DNA of 64,000 bases from DAOUJI01 sp965197415 (GTDB lineage Bacteria > Chloroflexota > Dehalococcoidia > Lucifugimonadales > JAGWBF01): positions 868,001-932,000 of the forward strand of contig OZ240207.1 in the NCBI GenBank assembly GCA_965197415.1, read 5' to 3'. The notes beneath the pieces are model-generated. The model was given only the letters and a program-made list of their open reading frames with translations. It searched no databases and was not told where the DNA came from. The position numbers and the translations under genes were made by a program. Within the stretch, counting starts at the first letter, position 1; each line of letters starts with the position of its first letter. This document shows, in pieces, positions 1 to 7,019 of the stretch.

Positions 1-188
1 TTCTAGACCACCCCTCGCTTCACGGTCAACAAGACATATTGCACTTTGGATACAATGAATTGTTCCAGCCAACAAGACGTGTGAGCTTATGTCTCGACGA
101 AATAGGGGATGAGCATCTAACCCAAATGGACCTATTCTATGTATGATATGCTGTAAGGCATATGCATTAGGCATTTGGGAGTATCGCA

Positions 189-581
189 ATGGCATCCAAG
201 GCAAAGCCAACGAGGGTGCTCGACAAGAAACTTTCAGACGCCCTTAGTGACCTCAGGGAGGCAGTCGCAGAGGCGTTCGATGAAGGATTCCCCACGCCTT
301 CCGAAACCGCTCTGAACAATGCCGACCGCTTATTGAGGGCGATGTACAAGATTTCTCCTCGCCGTTTCGAAGTGTATCCCACTCCCGACGGCGAGGTCGC
401 CATAGATGCTCCAAACGGGCGCGGCAGCTCGGTCATATTGTTGTGCGAATCAGAAGGCGGTGCATTCTGTTTGGCTAACCTTAAAAGCGGTCACCGCCGT
501 AGTCGTTACTCAAGCGCCGAAATTCTTCCGGACGGTTTTTTACATGAAGCGTTGGCAGACCTGGAAAGCCACGACATCTAG
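189..581 (+). CDS. Small conserved-looking protein of unknown function
   Basis: A 130-residue soluble protein that I do not recognise. The N-terminal half is charged and predicted helical; the second half has short beta-like segments containing GEVAIDAPNGRGSSV and a Gly/Arg/Ser patch (SGHRRSRYSS) near residues 98-107. There is no signal peptide or membrane segment. The ATG is preceded by GGGAG about 8 bases upstream, which supports this start. A second gene in the same reading frame, itself frameshifted, begins 5 bases after the stop, so the two were probably co-transcribed as a two-gene unit. The tight arrangement of two small genes suggests a toxin-antitoxin-like or mobile accessory pair, but nothing in the sequence proves that. 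Confidence 0.6.
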   Translation: MASKAKPTRVLDKKLSDALSDLREAVAEAFDEGFPTPSETALNNADRLLRAMYKISPRRFEVYPTPDGEVAIDAPNGRGSSVILLCESEGGAFCLANLKSGHRRSRYSSAEILPDGFLHEALADLESHDI

Positions 582-586
582 GCTTC

Positions 587-1010
587 ATGGAGATCCCAGA
601 CACCGTCAGACCTCGGTCGCAGAGTCTCTTCAAGCAGAACCGCTGAACGCGCGCAACGTTCGCGAGTCCCGATCGCCTTATTCTTGCCTCCAAAAGTTGG
701 CGATACCGACATTTCGGTAGACCGATTAAGCATTGTTCCGCTAGACGAGCCAGCGGCAATCGCTGACAAACATGACAGCGCCCGTGGCCGCACGTTCTAT
801 GGTTGGGCGGTCGTTACAGCAGAATTGGCTGCTGACAATGGCAGGCAGGTAGTTGCGACCTCCATCCCGGATGAGAATCCTTATTATGCGGACATCGTCC
901 TGCCGCAGCATGTCGCAGACGATGATGAGCAGCGAAAGCAACATGCACAACAGCTAGCGGACTCTTCGTCTTGGCGTCGCAGCCCGACTCTACCGAACGA
1001 AAATCAGTGA
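587..1010 (+). pseudogene. Frameshifted partner gene of unknown function
   Basis: The ATG at 587 opens a frame that reads MEIPDTVRPRSQSLFKQNR and stops at TGA 644-646. Dropping the single T at 644 lets the protein continue ERAQRSRVPIALFLPPKV and on to the TGA at 1008-1010, giving about 140 residues. The length of 424 bases is one more than a multiple of three, as expected for a one-base insertion. The downstream part alone could start at TTG 684. It is an unrecognised soluble protein with a conserved-looking centre (RTFYGWAVV). Either the gene is broken, the assembly has an error, or translation shifts frame here; the sequence alone cannot decide. Confidence 0.55.
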
Positions 1011-1157
1011 CCATCGAGACGGTACGTTACCGTTGCTGGACGCTTAGGGGTGTCCTTAAAGGCCCTCTCTATTGACACCGTGCCCTGTCCATGCTGACAA
1101 TTCCCTTAAATCGGCGGTCCCCCATCCATCCCTCCGGACCGACACAGGAGGTTGAGC

Positions 1158-2492
1158 TTGGACCCTTCCCGTCCCCTCGAAGGTTTTCGAATTCTGGACT
1201 TCACATGGGTGCGCGCCGGGCCTTGGGCAACTAGGTGGCTTGCGGTCTTGGGAGCGGAGGTCATCAAGATTCAGTGGCCTGGCAACCTCGGTGTCAGGGC
1301 ACGGAGCAGCGCCGACGCCACTAAGCCCGGCGAGCTGGAACCCGAACCCAACTCCAACGGCGGCTTCTGCGACGGAAACCCAGCCAAGCTGGGAGTGTCC
1401 CTGAACGTCAGAACGACCCAGGGAATGGAGTTGGTGAAGCAGCTTATCGGCATATCCGACGCCGTCATCGAGAACTTCAGCGCGGGAGTCATGGGCCGCT
1501 GGGGCATCCCCTACGAAGAGATGCGCAAGATACGGCCCGACATCGTCTACGTCTCCATGGCGGGCTTAGGCCACTTCGGGCCCTGGGTGGACTACACCAC
1601 AATGGGCCCCTCGGCCCAATCCCTGGGCGGTCTCCAGTTCATTTCGGGGCTGCCCGACCAACCGCCTTCAGGATGGGGCTATTCGTACATGGACGACGTG
1701 GGGGGCATCTACGGGGCGATGTCCATGGTCACCGCCCTCCGCCACAGGCAGGCCACCGGGCAGGGTCAGTACGTAGACTTGTCCCAGATGTCCGTGGGCC
1801 CGACCATCGTGGGGCCGGCCTTCATAGACCGCACGATAAACGACCGTCTAGCCCGCCGAGAAGGATACCCGCCTGGAAACCGGTCCGCCTGGCCCGGAGC
1901 GCCTCTGGCCCCCAACTACCGGGACGGACCGGCGGCCCCTCACAATGCCTACCGCACGAAACCCGGCGGATACAACGACTGGTGCACCATCGCATGCTTG
2001 AGCGACGGCGAATGGAAGGCGCTGATCGGTGTCATGGGAAACCCGGCCTGGGCCGAAGACCCAGACTTCGATACGCTGCGGGGAAGACTGGCTCACCAGG
2101 CAGAAATCGACGAGGGCATCCAGGAATGGGCCATCGAGTTGGACAAATACGAGCTTACGGAGAAGTGCCAAGCCGCCGGAGTGAGAGCCATGGCGGTGCA
2201 AAGCTCGGAGAACAGAGTGGAACACGACCCTCAGCTGAAGAGCAGACGGATGCATACGGAAATCGACCATCCGCTTCTGGGCAGCAAGAAGCAGCAGAAC
2301 GCACCCTTCACCATTTCAGGGGCACACCCGGAAGTGGCTATGCCCGCGCCCCTAATCGGGGAACATACGCGCCAGGTGATGGAGGGGCTTTTAGGCATGG
2401 ACCTGGTCGAGGTACGCGACGGTTTCGACGAGGGAATCTTCTGGCCTGAGGGCACGGGCAAGTACCCGCACATCGAGGAGGCGCTGCTATGA
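1158..2492 (+). CDS. CaiB/BaiF family CoA-transferase
   Basis: This is a family III CoA-transferase of about 444 residues, the usual size. These cytoplasmic enzymes move CoA between carboxylic acids through an aspartyl-CoA thioester. The N-terminus shows the family pattern (RILDF..VRAGPW, LGAEVIKIQ), followed by an ENF motif and the SYMDDVGGIYGAM segment near residues 173-186, where the catalytic Asp is expected. The TG.GQYVDLSQ motif follows. AGGAGG at 1146-1151 lies 6 bases before TTG 1158, so I prefer that start over TTG 1152, which would touch the ribosome site. The stop overlaps the start of the next CoA-transferase (ATGA), so the two are translationally coupled. The substrate cannot be read from the sequence. 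Confidence 0.93.
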   Translation: MDPSRPLEGFRILDFTWVRAGPWATRWLAVLGAEVIKIQWPGNLGVRARSSADATKPGELEPEPNSNGGFCDGNPAKLGVSLNVRTTQGMELVKQLIGISDAVIENFSAGVMGRWGIPYEEMRKIRPDIVYVSMAGLGHFGPWVDYTTMGPSAQSLGGLQFISGLPDQPPSGWGYSYMDDVGGIYGAMSMVTALRHRQATGQGQYVDLSQMSVGPTIVGPAFIDRTINDRLARREGYPPGNRSAWPGAPLAPNYRDGPAAPHNAYRTKPGGYNDWCTIACLSDGEWKALIGVMGNPAWAEDPDFDTLRGRLAHQAEIDEGIQEWAIELDKYELTEKCQAAGVRAMAVQSSENRVEHDPQLKSRRMHTEIDHPLLGSKKQQNAPFTISGAHPEVAMPAPLIGEHTRQVMEGLLGMDLVEVRDGFDEGIFWPEGTGKYPHIEEALL

Positions 2493-3814
2493 CATCGTCG
2501 CAATCAACCGGGCACCCTCACCCCAACCCTCTCCCGTCGAGGGAGAGGGGGCAACTGGCTGGGGCGTTGTCGGGCCTGCGAGTCCTCGAGCTATCCGGCC
2601 ACGAGGGGGACTTCTGCGGCAAGCTCATGGCGGACATGGGCGCCGACGTCATAAAGATAGAGCCGCCGGGAGGCGAGGCCTCCCGCTCCAGAGGCCCCTT
2701 CTACAACGACACGCCCGACCGCAACGGCAGCCTCTGGTTCTGGCACTACAACACGTCCAAGCGGGGCATAACCCTGGACTTGGAGACGGCCGACGGCCAA
2801 GCCCTGCTGAAACGGCTCGTGCCGTCCGCTGACATCCTGCTGGAGTCCTACCAGCCCGACTATCTGACCAGCCTTGGGCTGGGTTACGACGACTTGTCGG
2901 CCCTCAACCCCGGCCTGATTATGTGCTCCCTGACTCACTTCGGGCAGTCGGGGCCGTGGCGGGACTTCAAGCCGTCGGACCTGATTCACATGGCCGGCGG
3001 AGGACAAATGGCGTCCTGCGGCTACGACGACGCCGACGTGGCCGGAGGCCCCCCCATGGCGCCGGGCGGCGGACAGTCATTGCACATTGGGTGCGAATAC
3101 GCTTACATCGCCATAGTATCCGCCGTTATGGCTCGCGCGATGACCGGGCAAGGGTCGTACATCGACTCCTCCATCCACGACGCATGCGCCCTGACCACCG
3201 AGGGCGCGGTGAACACGTATATATACTCGGGCAATGTGGTGTACCGTCACACGGGCCGACACGCTACCGTGGACTTCATAGACGTGTCCCGCAGGGGCGG
3301 CATGGAAATGCCCACCCGTGACGGACGCTGGGTCCACCTCGCTCTAGGAGAGCTGATAGAAACCCCAGCCAGGCTGCGTCAGTTGGCCGAGTGGATGGAC
3401 GAGCACGGCATGGCCCAGGACTTGCTGGACGAGACCTACGAGAGCAACGAGGGAGTCCAGGCGAACAAGGAGCATGTCTGGCAGACCGTGCGGGAGTTCC
3501 TCCAGACCAGGGACCAGGATGAGATATGGCACAAGGGCCAGGAGATGGGTTTCCCCTGGGGAGCCGTCAGGTCCATGGACGAGGTGACAGTGTGCCCGCA
3601 TCTGGACGCCCGGGGATTCTTCACCGAGGTCGAACACCCGGAGCAGGGCCGGTCCTTCAACTATCCGGGGCCGGCCGCAATATTCAACGGGTCGCCTTGG
3701 AGGATTTCCAAGCGGGCGCCGCTGGTGGGAGAACACAACGAGGAGATTCTCTGCGGAGAGCTTGGCCTCAGCCGCCAGGAGCTGGCGCTCCTCGCCGAGT
3801 CGGGCGTGGTCTAG
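2489..3814 (+). CDS. CaiB/BaiF family CoA-transferase, second subunit or paralogue
   Basis: This 441-residue family III CoA-transferase overlaps the previous gene by four bases (ATGA). Family features include LRVLELSGHEGDFCGKLMADMGADVIKIEPP, the ESYQPDYL segment, and TGQGSYIDSSIHD. Tandem CaiB genes commonly encode a heteromeric pair or two enzymes of one pathway; here coupling suggests equal synthesis of both. The first 30 or so codons are odd: residues 9-21 read HPHPNPLPSRERG, which is a translated intergenic-type inverted repeat (2513-2550), not a family sequence. The conserved fold begins at LSGLRVLEL. The gene is otherwise full length. Confidence 0.93.
   Translation: MTSSQSTGHPHPNPLPSRERGQLAGALSGLRVLELSGHEGDFCGKLMADMGADVIKIEPPGGEASRSRGPFYNDTPDRNGSLWFWHYNTSKRGITLDLETADGQALLKRLVPSADILLESYQPDYLTSLGLGYDDLSALNPGLIMCSLTHFGQSGPWRDFKPSDLIHMAGGGQMASCGYDDADVAGGPPMAPGGGQSLHIGCEYAYIAIVSAVMARAMTGQGSYIDSSIHDACALTTEGAVNTYIYSGNVVYRHTGRHATVDFIDVSRRGGMEMPTRDGRWVHLALGELIETPARLRQLAEWMDEHGMAQDLLDETYESNEGVQANKEHVWQTVREFLQTRDQDEIWHKGQEMGFPWGAVRSMDEVTVCPHLDARGFFTEVEHPEQGRSFNYPGPAAIFNGSPWRISKRAPLVGEHNEEILCGELGLSRQELALLAESGVV
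2513..2550 (+). repeat. Intergenic-type palindromic repeat inside a coding region
   Basis: The segment holds CACCCTCACCCCAACCCTC followed by an inverted repeat: CCCTCTCCC at 2527-2535, loop GTCGA, GGGAGAGGG at 2541-2549. Sequences of this CCCTCACCCC...CCCTCTCCC type are widespread dispersed repeats in many bacterial genomes. Here it lies in frame and adds HPHPNPLPSRERG to the N-terminus of the second CoA-transferase. No second copy was found in the window. Confidence 0.8.
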
Positions 3815-3830
3815 AATCTACGGCGAGGCG

Positions 3831-4325
3831 CTATGCCGGAACTGAGGCGCCTGCGACTAAGTCGGGTTGAGGGGTACACGCTGGCCTATCCTCGACCACC
3901 AAGGCACGCCCGACGGCCTTCAGGGCTTTCTCCACCTGACTGATATGCGACCTGTGGAGCGGGTTAACGAGCCTGCGGACAGCCCCCTCGCTTAGGCCCA
4001 GACGAGCGGCCAGCGCGACGTTGGTGAGACCCTGCTCCCGCATCGCGGCATAGAGGGTCAGCTTTGAAGCGACAATTATAGGGACAGGTATCAACACCTG
4101 GCCTTCCTGCAACGGGCTTGGAACAGGAATGTCCTCGTCTTGTTTCACGTAAATACTCAGCGCCACGCCAAGGCAGTCTTCGGCCATCTCCAAGGCTTCT
4201 TGCCAAGACCACCCACAGGTAATAGCCGGTGGCACGTCCGGAAAGGTCACCCCGTAAGCTTCCCGTCCTGTCTCTCGTGCCTCTTCCTCGTCACGGACGA
4301 TATCGCAAGGGAAAGCGTAATACAT
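3831..4325 (-). CDS. hicB: HicB-type antitoxin with C-terminal helix-turn-helix
   Basis: A 164-residue antitoxin. Residues 1-60 form the partly degraded RNase H-like HicB fold (YYAFPCDIV, then GVTFPDVPPAITCGWSWQEALEMAEDCL), which binds HicA. Residues about 85-150 are a DNA-binding segment (ALAARLGLSEGAVRRLVNPL) of the kind that lets HicB repress its own operon. The gene follows hicA by three bases, so the order is toxin first, antitoxin second, as usual for hicAB. The long C-terminal helix-turn-helix is the longer HicB architecture. A palindrome in the hicA promoter is the likely operator. Confidence 0.88.
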   Translation of the reverse strand: MYYAFPCDIVRDEEEARETGREAYGVTFPDVPPAITCGWSWQEALEMAEDCLGVALSIYVKQDEDIPVPSPLQEGQVLIPVPIIVASKLTLYAAMREQGLTNVALAARLGLSEGAVRRLVNPLHRSHISQVEKALKAVGRALVVEDRPACTPQPDLVAGASVPA

Positions 4326-4328
4326 GGC

Positions 4329-4535
4329 CTAAAACTCCTGTCGGTTGATGGCGAGGCGTCGGAACATGGAGGCTAAAGTGTTCGGGGCGATTTCGCCGTG
4401 CTGAACGGTGGCGCTGCGACTCCCTATGATGACCGTGCCGTGGCTGCCCTTCCCGGCAGTGGGGTCAAAGCTGAACTCCAGACGATTCTTGTGGGCGTAC
4501 CTCCTGGCTCGCCTAACGAATTCCCTCCCGTTCAT
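4329..4535 (-). CDS. hicA: HicA-type mRNA interferase toxin
   Basis: A 68-residue toxin of the double-stranded-RNA-binding-like HicA fold, which cleaves mRNA when not bound by HicB. The sequence MNGREFVRRARRYA leads to the catalytic motif GKGSHGTV, where His is the active-site residue, and ends HGEIAPNTLASMFRRLAI, all typical of the family. An upstream in-frame ATG at 4571 would lie inside the -35 box, so I choose 4535, which also begins at the conserved MNGREF. The -10 hexamer ends 7 bases before this ATG, which predicts a leaderless or nearly leaderless transcript. It is co-transcribed with hicB. Confidence 0.88.
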   Translation of the reverse strand: MNGREFVRRARRYAHKNRLEFSFDPTAGKGSHGTVIIGSRSATVQHGEIAPNTLASMFRRLAINRQEF

Positions 4536-4542
4536 TGAATCT

Positions 4543-4571
4543 ATAATAGTACATAAATGTACGATTCTCAA
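4543..4571 (-). promoter_or_regulatory. hicAB promoter with palindromic operator in the spacer
   Basis: On the minus strand TTGAGA (4571-4566) is followed by a 17-base spacer and TATTAT (4548-4543), a good vegetative promoter. The spacer holds the perfect palindrome GTACATTTATGTAC (4549-4562). Its position between -35 and -10 would let the HicB helix-turn-helix block polymerase. The ATG of hicA starts seven bases after the -10. Confidence 0.75.
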
Positions 4572-4679
4572 GCGGGGTGTGGATTCCGGCCTCCGCCGGA
4601 AAGACAGTTCGGGGCCGCGTAGTGGAGAAGGAACATTTTAGCCCTGGGCCGTTGAAGTCCTAGCTCTTGAAGTCGGGCT

Positions 4680-5387
4680 TCAGAACTGGTCCTCTGGACC
4701 GGAGTCGGTGACCAGGCTGCCGTCGACCAACTCGATGGTGCGGGAACTGAGTTCGGCAATTGCAAGGTCATGGGTGGCCACAATTACCGTTACGACTTGA
4801 GAGCCCACCACATCTCTCAAAATGGAACCTATGGTCATGGCGGTCTGTGTGTCCAACTCCCCGGTAGGTTCATCCGCGAAAATCACCTGGGGTTCTGGGG
4901 CCAAGGCCCTGGCGATGGCCACTCGCTGTTGTTCACCACCGGAAAGCTCGTAGGGCCGGTGACGGGCTCTCGAACCCAACCCCACGGACACTAGGACGTC
5001 GTGAGCACGCCGCCTACGCTCCCGCCAGCCGACTCCCCTGATGTGGAGAGGCAGCTCAACGTTCTCGTATGCCGACAGCAGCGGCATCAGCCCGAACGAC
5101 TGGAAGACGAAACCTATGCTGCGTTTCCGCAGCTCGGTGAGATCTGGGTCGGACATGGAGGCTAACTCGGCGCCCTCAAATACCACGCTTCCGGCTGTGG
5201 GGCGGTCTAGCCCGGCCATGAGATTCAGCAGGGTGGTTTTCCCCGACCCGGAACGGCCCACCACGGCCAGAAACTCCCCGGGCAACACGTCGAGGCTGAC
5301 GTTCTTCACGGCGGACACGGCCTGGTTCCCTGACCCAAAGGTGCGGGTCAGCTCTCTGGTAGAGATGAGAGCGTTCGTAGTCGTCAT
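4680..5387 (-). CDS. ABC transporter ATPase, LolD/MacB type
   Basis: A 235-residue ATPase of the MacB/LolD/FtsE class that energises FtsX-like permeases. Visible motifs are Walker A GRSGSGKT (44-51), the Q-loop region FVFQSFGLMP (94-102), signature LSGGEQQR (148-155), Walker B VIFADEPT (168-175) with the catalytic Glu, and the H-loop ATHD. It is the last gene of a minus-strand set that includes two giant permeases and a second ATPase, so it probably pairs with one of them. A small membrane protein gene lies between it and the other ATPase. Confidence 0.9.
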   Translation of the reverse strand: MTTTNALISTRELTRTFGSGNQAVSAVKNVSLDVLPGEFLAVVGRSGSGKTTLLNLMAGLDRPTAGSVVFEGAELASMSDPDLTELRKRSIGFVFQSFGLMPLLSAYENVELPLHIRGVGWRERRRRAHDVLVSVGLGSRARHRPYELSGGEQQRVAIARALAPEPQVIFADEPTGELDTQTAMTIGSILRDVVGSQVVTVIVATHDLAIAELSSRTIELVDGSLVTDSGPEDQF

Positions 5388-5486
5388 CTAGTCCGGCTCC
5401 CTTGTCGACAGACACGGGCCAATTCTACGTTTTGGCATTCACGCATCCCGGACCTGAGTCCCGACCTACGATCCAGTCGATCCAAT

Positions 5487-5876
5487 TTATATTCCCCCAC
5501 GGGGACGATTGATGAACTCATGGCCACGCAGGACCCATCCGACAAAAAATCCCACCGAGGCCAAACCACCATATATCAGAGTGAGTAGCACGGTATATGA
5601 AATGGGCTCAACGTCAGAATCGACCCCGTAAACTGCAAACCCCACGCTGAGACTCGCCAGCACACTGGCGGGGAAAAGCACGATTTTACTAAGCCTGGGC
5701 GACAACCAACCTGCCAGGAACGGAATTGCCCCTAGTAACACTATCACAACCGGCACGTAAACCCAGGCGCCGAAGGGAAGGTCGTTCACAATAAAGGTCG
5801 CAGCGAAACCGGCTCCCACAATCGGAGCCAGCACGAACGGCGCCCTGGAAAAGCCTTTATGGAAAGCCGTGGTCAC
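5487..5876 (-). CDS. Small membrane protein of unknown function
   Basis: A 129-residue protein with four likely membrane helices: about residues 12-32 (FVLAPIVGAGFAATFIV), 36-58 (AWVYVPVVIVLLGAIPFLAG), 62-85 (IVLFPASVLASLSVGFAVYG) and 92-115 (YTVLLTLIYGGLASVGFFVGW). The tail is basic (RGHEFINRPRGG). I recognise no family. It sits between the two ABC ATPase genes on the same strand, so it may be an accessory subunit of that transporter, but that rests on position only. Confidence 0.65.
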   Translation of the reverse strand: MTTAFHKGFSRAPFVLAPIVGAGFAATFIVNDLPFGAWVYVPVVIVLLGAIPFLAGWLSPRLSKIVLFPASVLASLSVGFAVYGVDSDVEPISYTVLLTLIYGGLASVGFFVGWVLRGHEFINRPRGGI

Positions 5877-6002
5877 TCCACCCTCGCAGGCGCTGCATTT
5901 TTCATCTGGTCGCTCACCTGTGTCCGAGCGGTCTTATCACCTAACACTGGTCTTCCCTATCCAGAACTTTCCGGTCCCGACTGACATTGAGACCAAGCCG
6001 AT

Positions 6003-6983
6003 TCACGACAGAGTCTCCGGCTCGTTCCGGGAAGCCGCCTCTCCGGTTACTGGTCTTATGGTGACCTGTTCTTCGTCGACCTGGGCTGTGACCAAGCGGG
6101 CCGACCTGAAGCGGTCGGAGTACCCTTGAGGAAGCTGAAGACGCCCCGCGCGGTCCACGACGAGATATTCCTGCTCGACCCTTTCCCCTGATCTCTGGTA
6201 CGTCAGATGCATATAGGTCTCGGAACTGATTCGCCCGTCCCTGATGTGCAAGACCCGGTCCACGGCCTCTGTCACCCCGGGGTGGTGGGTGACTATTATT
6301 ACAGTGACGCCGTAGTTGCGGTTCATGCTTCTCAGCAGCTCTATGACCTGGGTTCCCGTCTGGTTGTCCAGCTCACCCGTAGGCTCGTCCGCCAAAATCA
6401 ACGGAGGCTGAGTGGACATGGCTACTCCGATGGCCGCCCTCTGCTGCTCTCCTCCGGAAAGCTCGTGAGGCAGCCTGCGAGCCTTGTCGCCGATTCCCAA
6501 AGCTTCCAACAACTCCCTAACCCGCCTTCTCCGGGCTCCTCCTTCCACTCCGGCGATAGCCATAGGCAGCTCAAGGTTCTCCTGCACGTTTAGATAGGGG
6601 GCCAGGTTTCGTCCGGTCGCCTGCCAAACGAAACCCACTTCCAGTCTTCGGTATATCACCAGTTCCCTGTCCGAGATGTCCAGCAGGTCCCGGTTCCCGA
6701 CCCTCACCTGACCGGCTGAGGGCCTGTCCAGCCCCGACAGAATGTTGAGCAGGGTGCTCTTGCCGCTTCCGCTGGTCCCTACGATGCCTACCATCTCACC
6801 GGACCGGACCTCGACGTCCACTCCCCTCAACGCCACGACTTCCAGGTCAGCCCTCTTGTATATCTTGAACAGGTCCCAGCACTCAATGTACGGGCTGTCG
6901 GCGGCCATCAAAGGGTCCTGCGCTTCCCGTCCACGGGCCGCGTCCAAATCAGCCGTACGAGTGTTCCTGCCGCGGTTTCTCAT
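6003..6983 (-). CDS. ABC transporter ATPase with C-terminal extension
   Basis: An ATPase of the MacB/LolD class, about 326 residues. Walker A is GTSGSGKS (around residue 70), followed by FVWQATGRNLAPYLNV, signature LSGGEQQR, Walker B LILADEPTGELD and the H-loop VTHHPG. After the ATPase domain a roughly 75-residue C-terminal extension (SSETYMHLTYQ onward) has no recognised motif and is not typical of LolD-sized proteins. GGAG lies six bases before ATG 6983, so I prefer that start to the ATG at 6989. The stop codon of the upstream permease is 36 bases away, which implies one transcript with both permeases. Confidence 0.9.
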   Translation of the reverse strand: MRNRGRNTRTADLDAARGREAQDPLMAADSPYIECWDLFKIYKRADLEVVALRGVDVEVRSGEMVGIVGTSGSGKSTLLNILSGLDRPSAGQVRVGNRDLLDISDRELVIYRRLEVGFVWQATGRNLAPYLNVQENLELPMAIAGVEGGARRRRVRELLEALGIGDKARRLPHELSGGEQQRAAIGVAMSTQPPLILADEPTGELDNQTGTQVIELLRSMNRNYGVTVIIVTHHPGVTEAVDRVLHIRDGRISSETYMHLTYQRSGERVEQEYLVVDRAGRLQLPQGYSDRFRSARLVTAQVDEEQVTIRPVTGEAASRNEPETLS

Positions 6984-7019
6984 TCTCATCTCCAGTCAGA
7001 TGCGGCTGTCGCCATCGTG

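Noticed and set aside
1072..1100. TTGACA before the first CoA-transferase
   Set aside because: No -10 hexamer is found at 16-18 bases, so I did not call a promoter.
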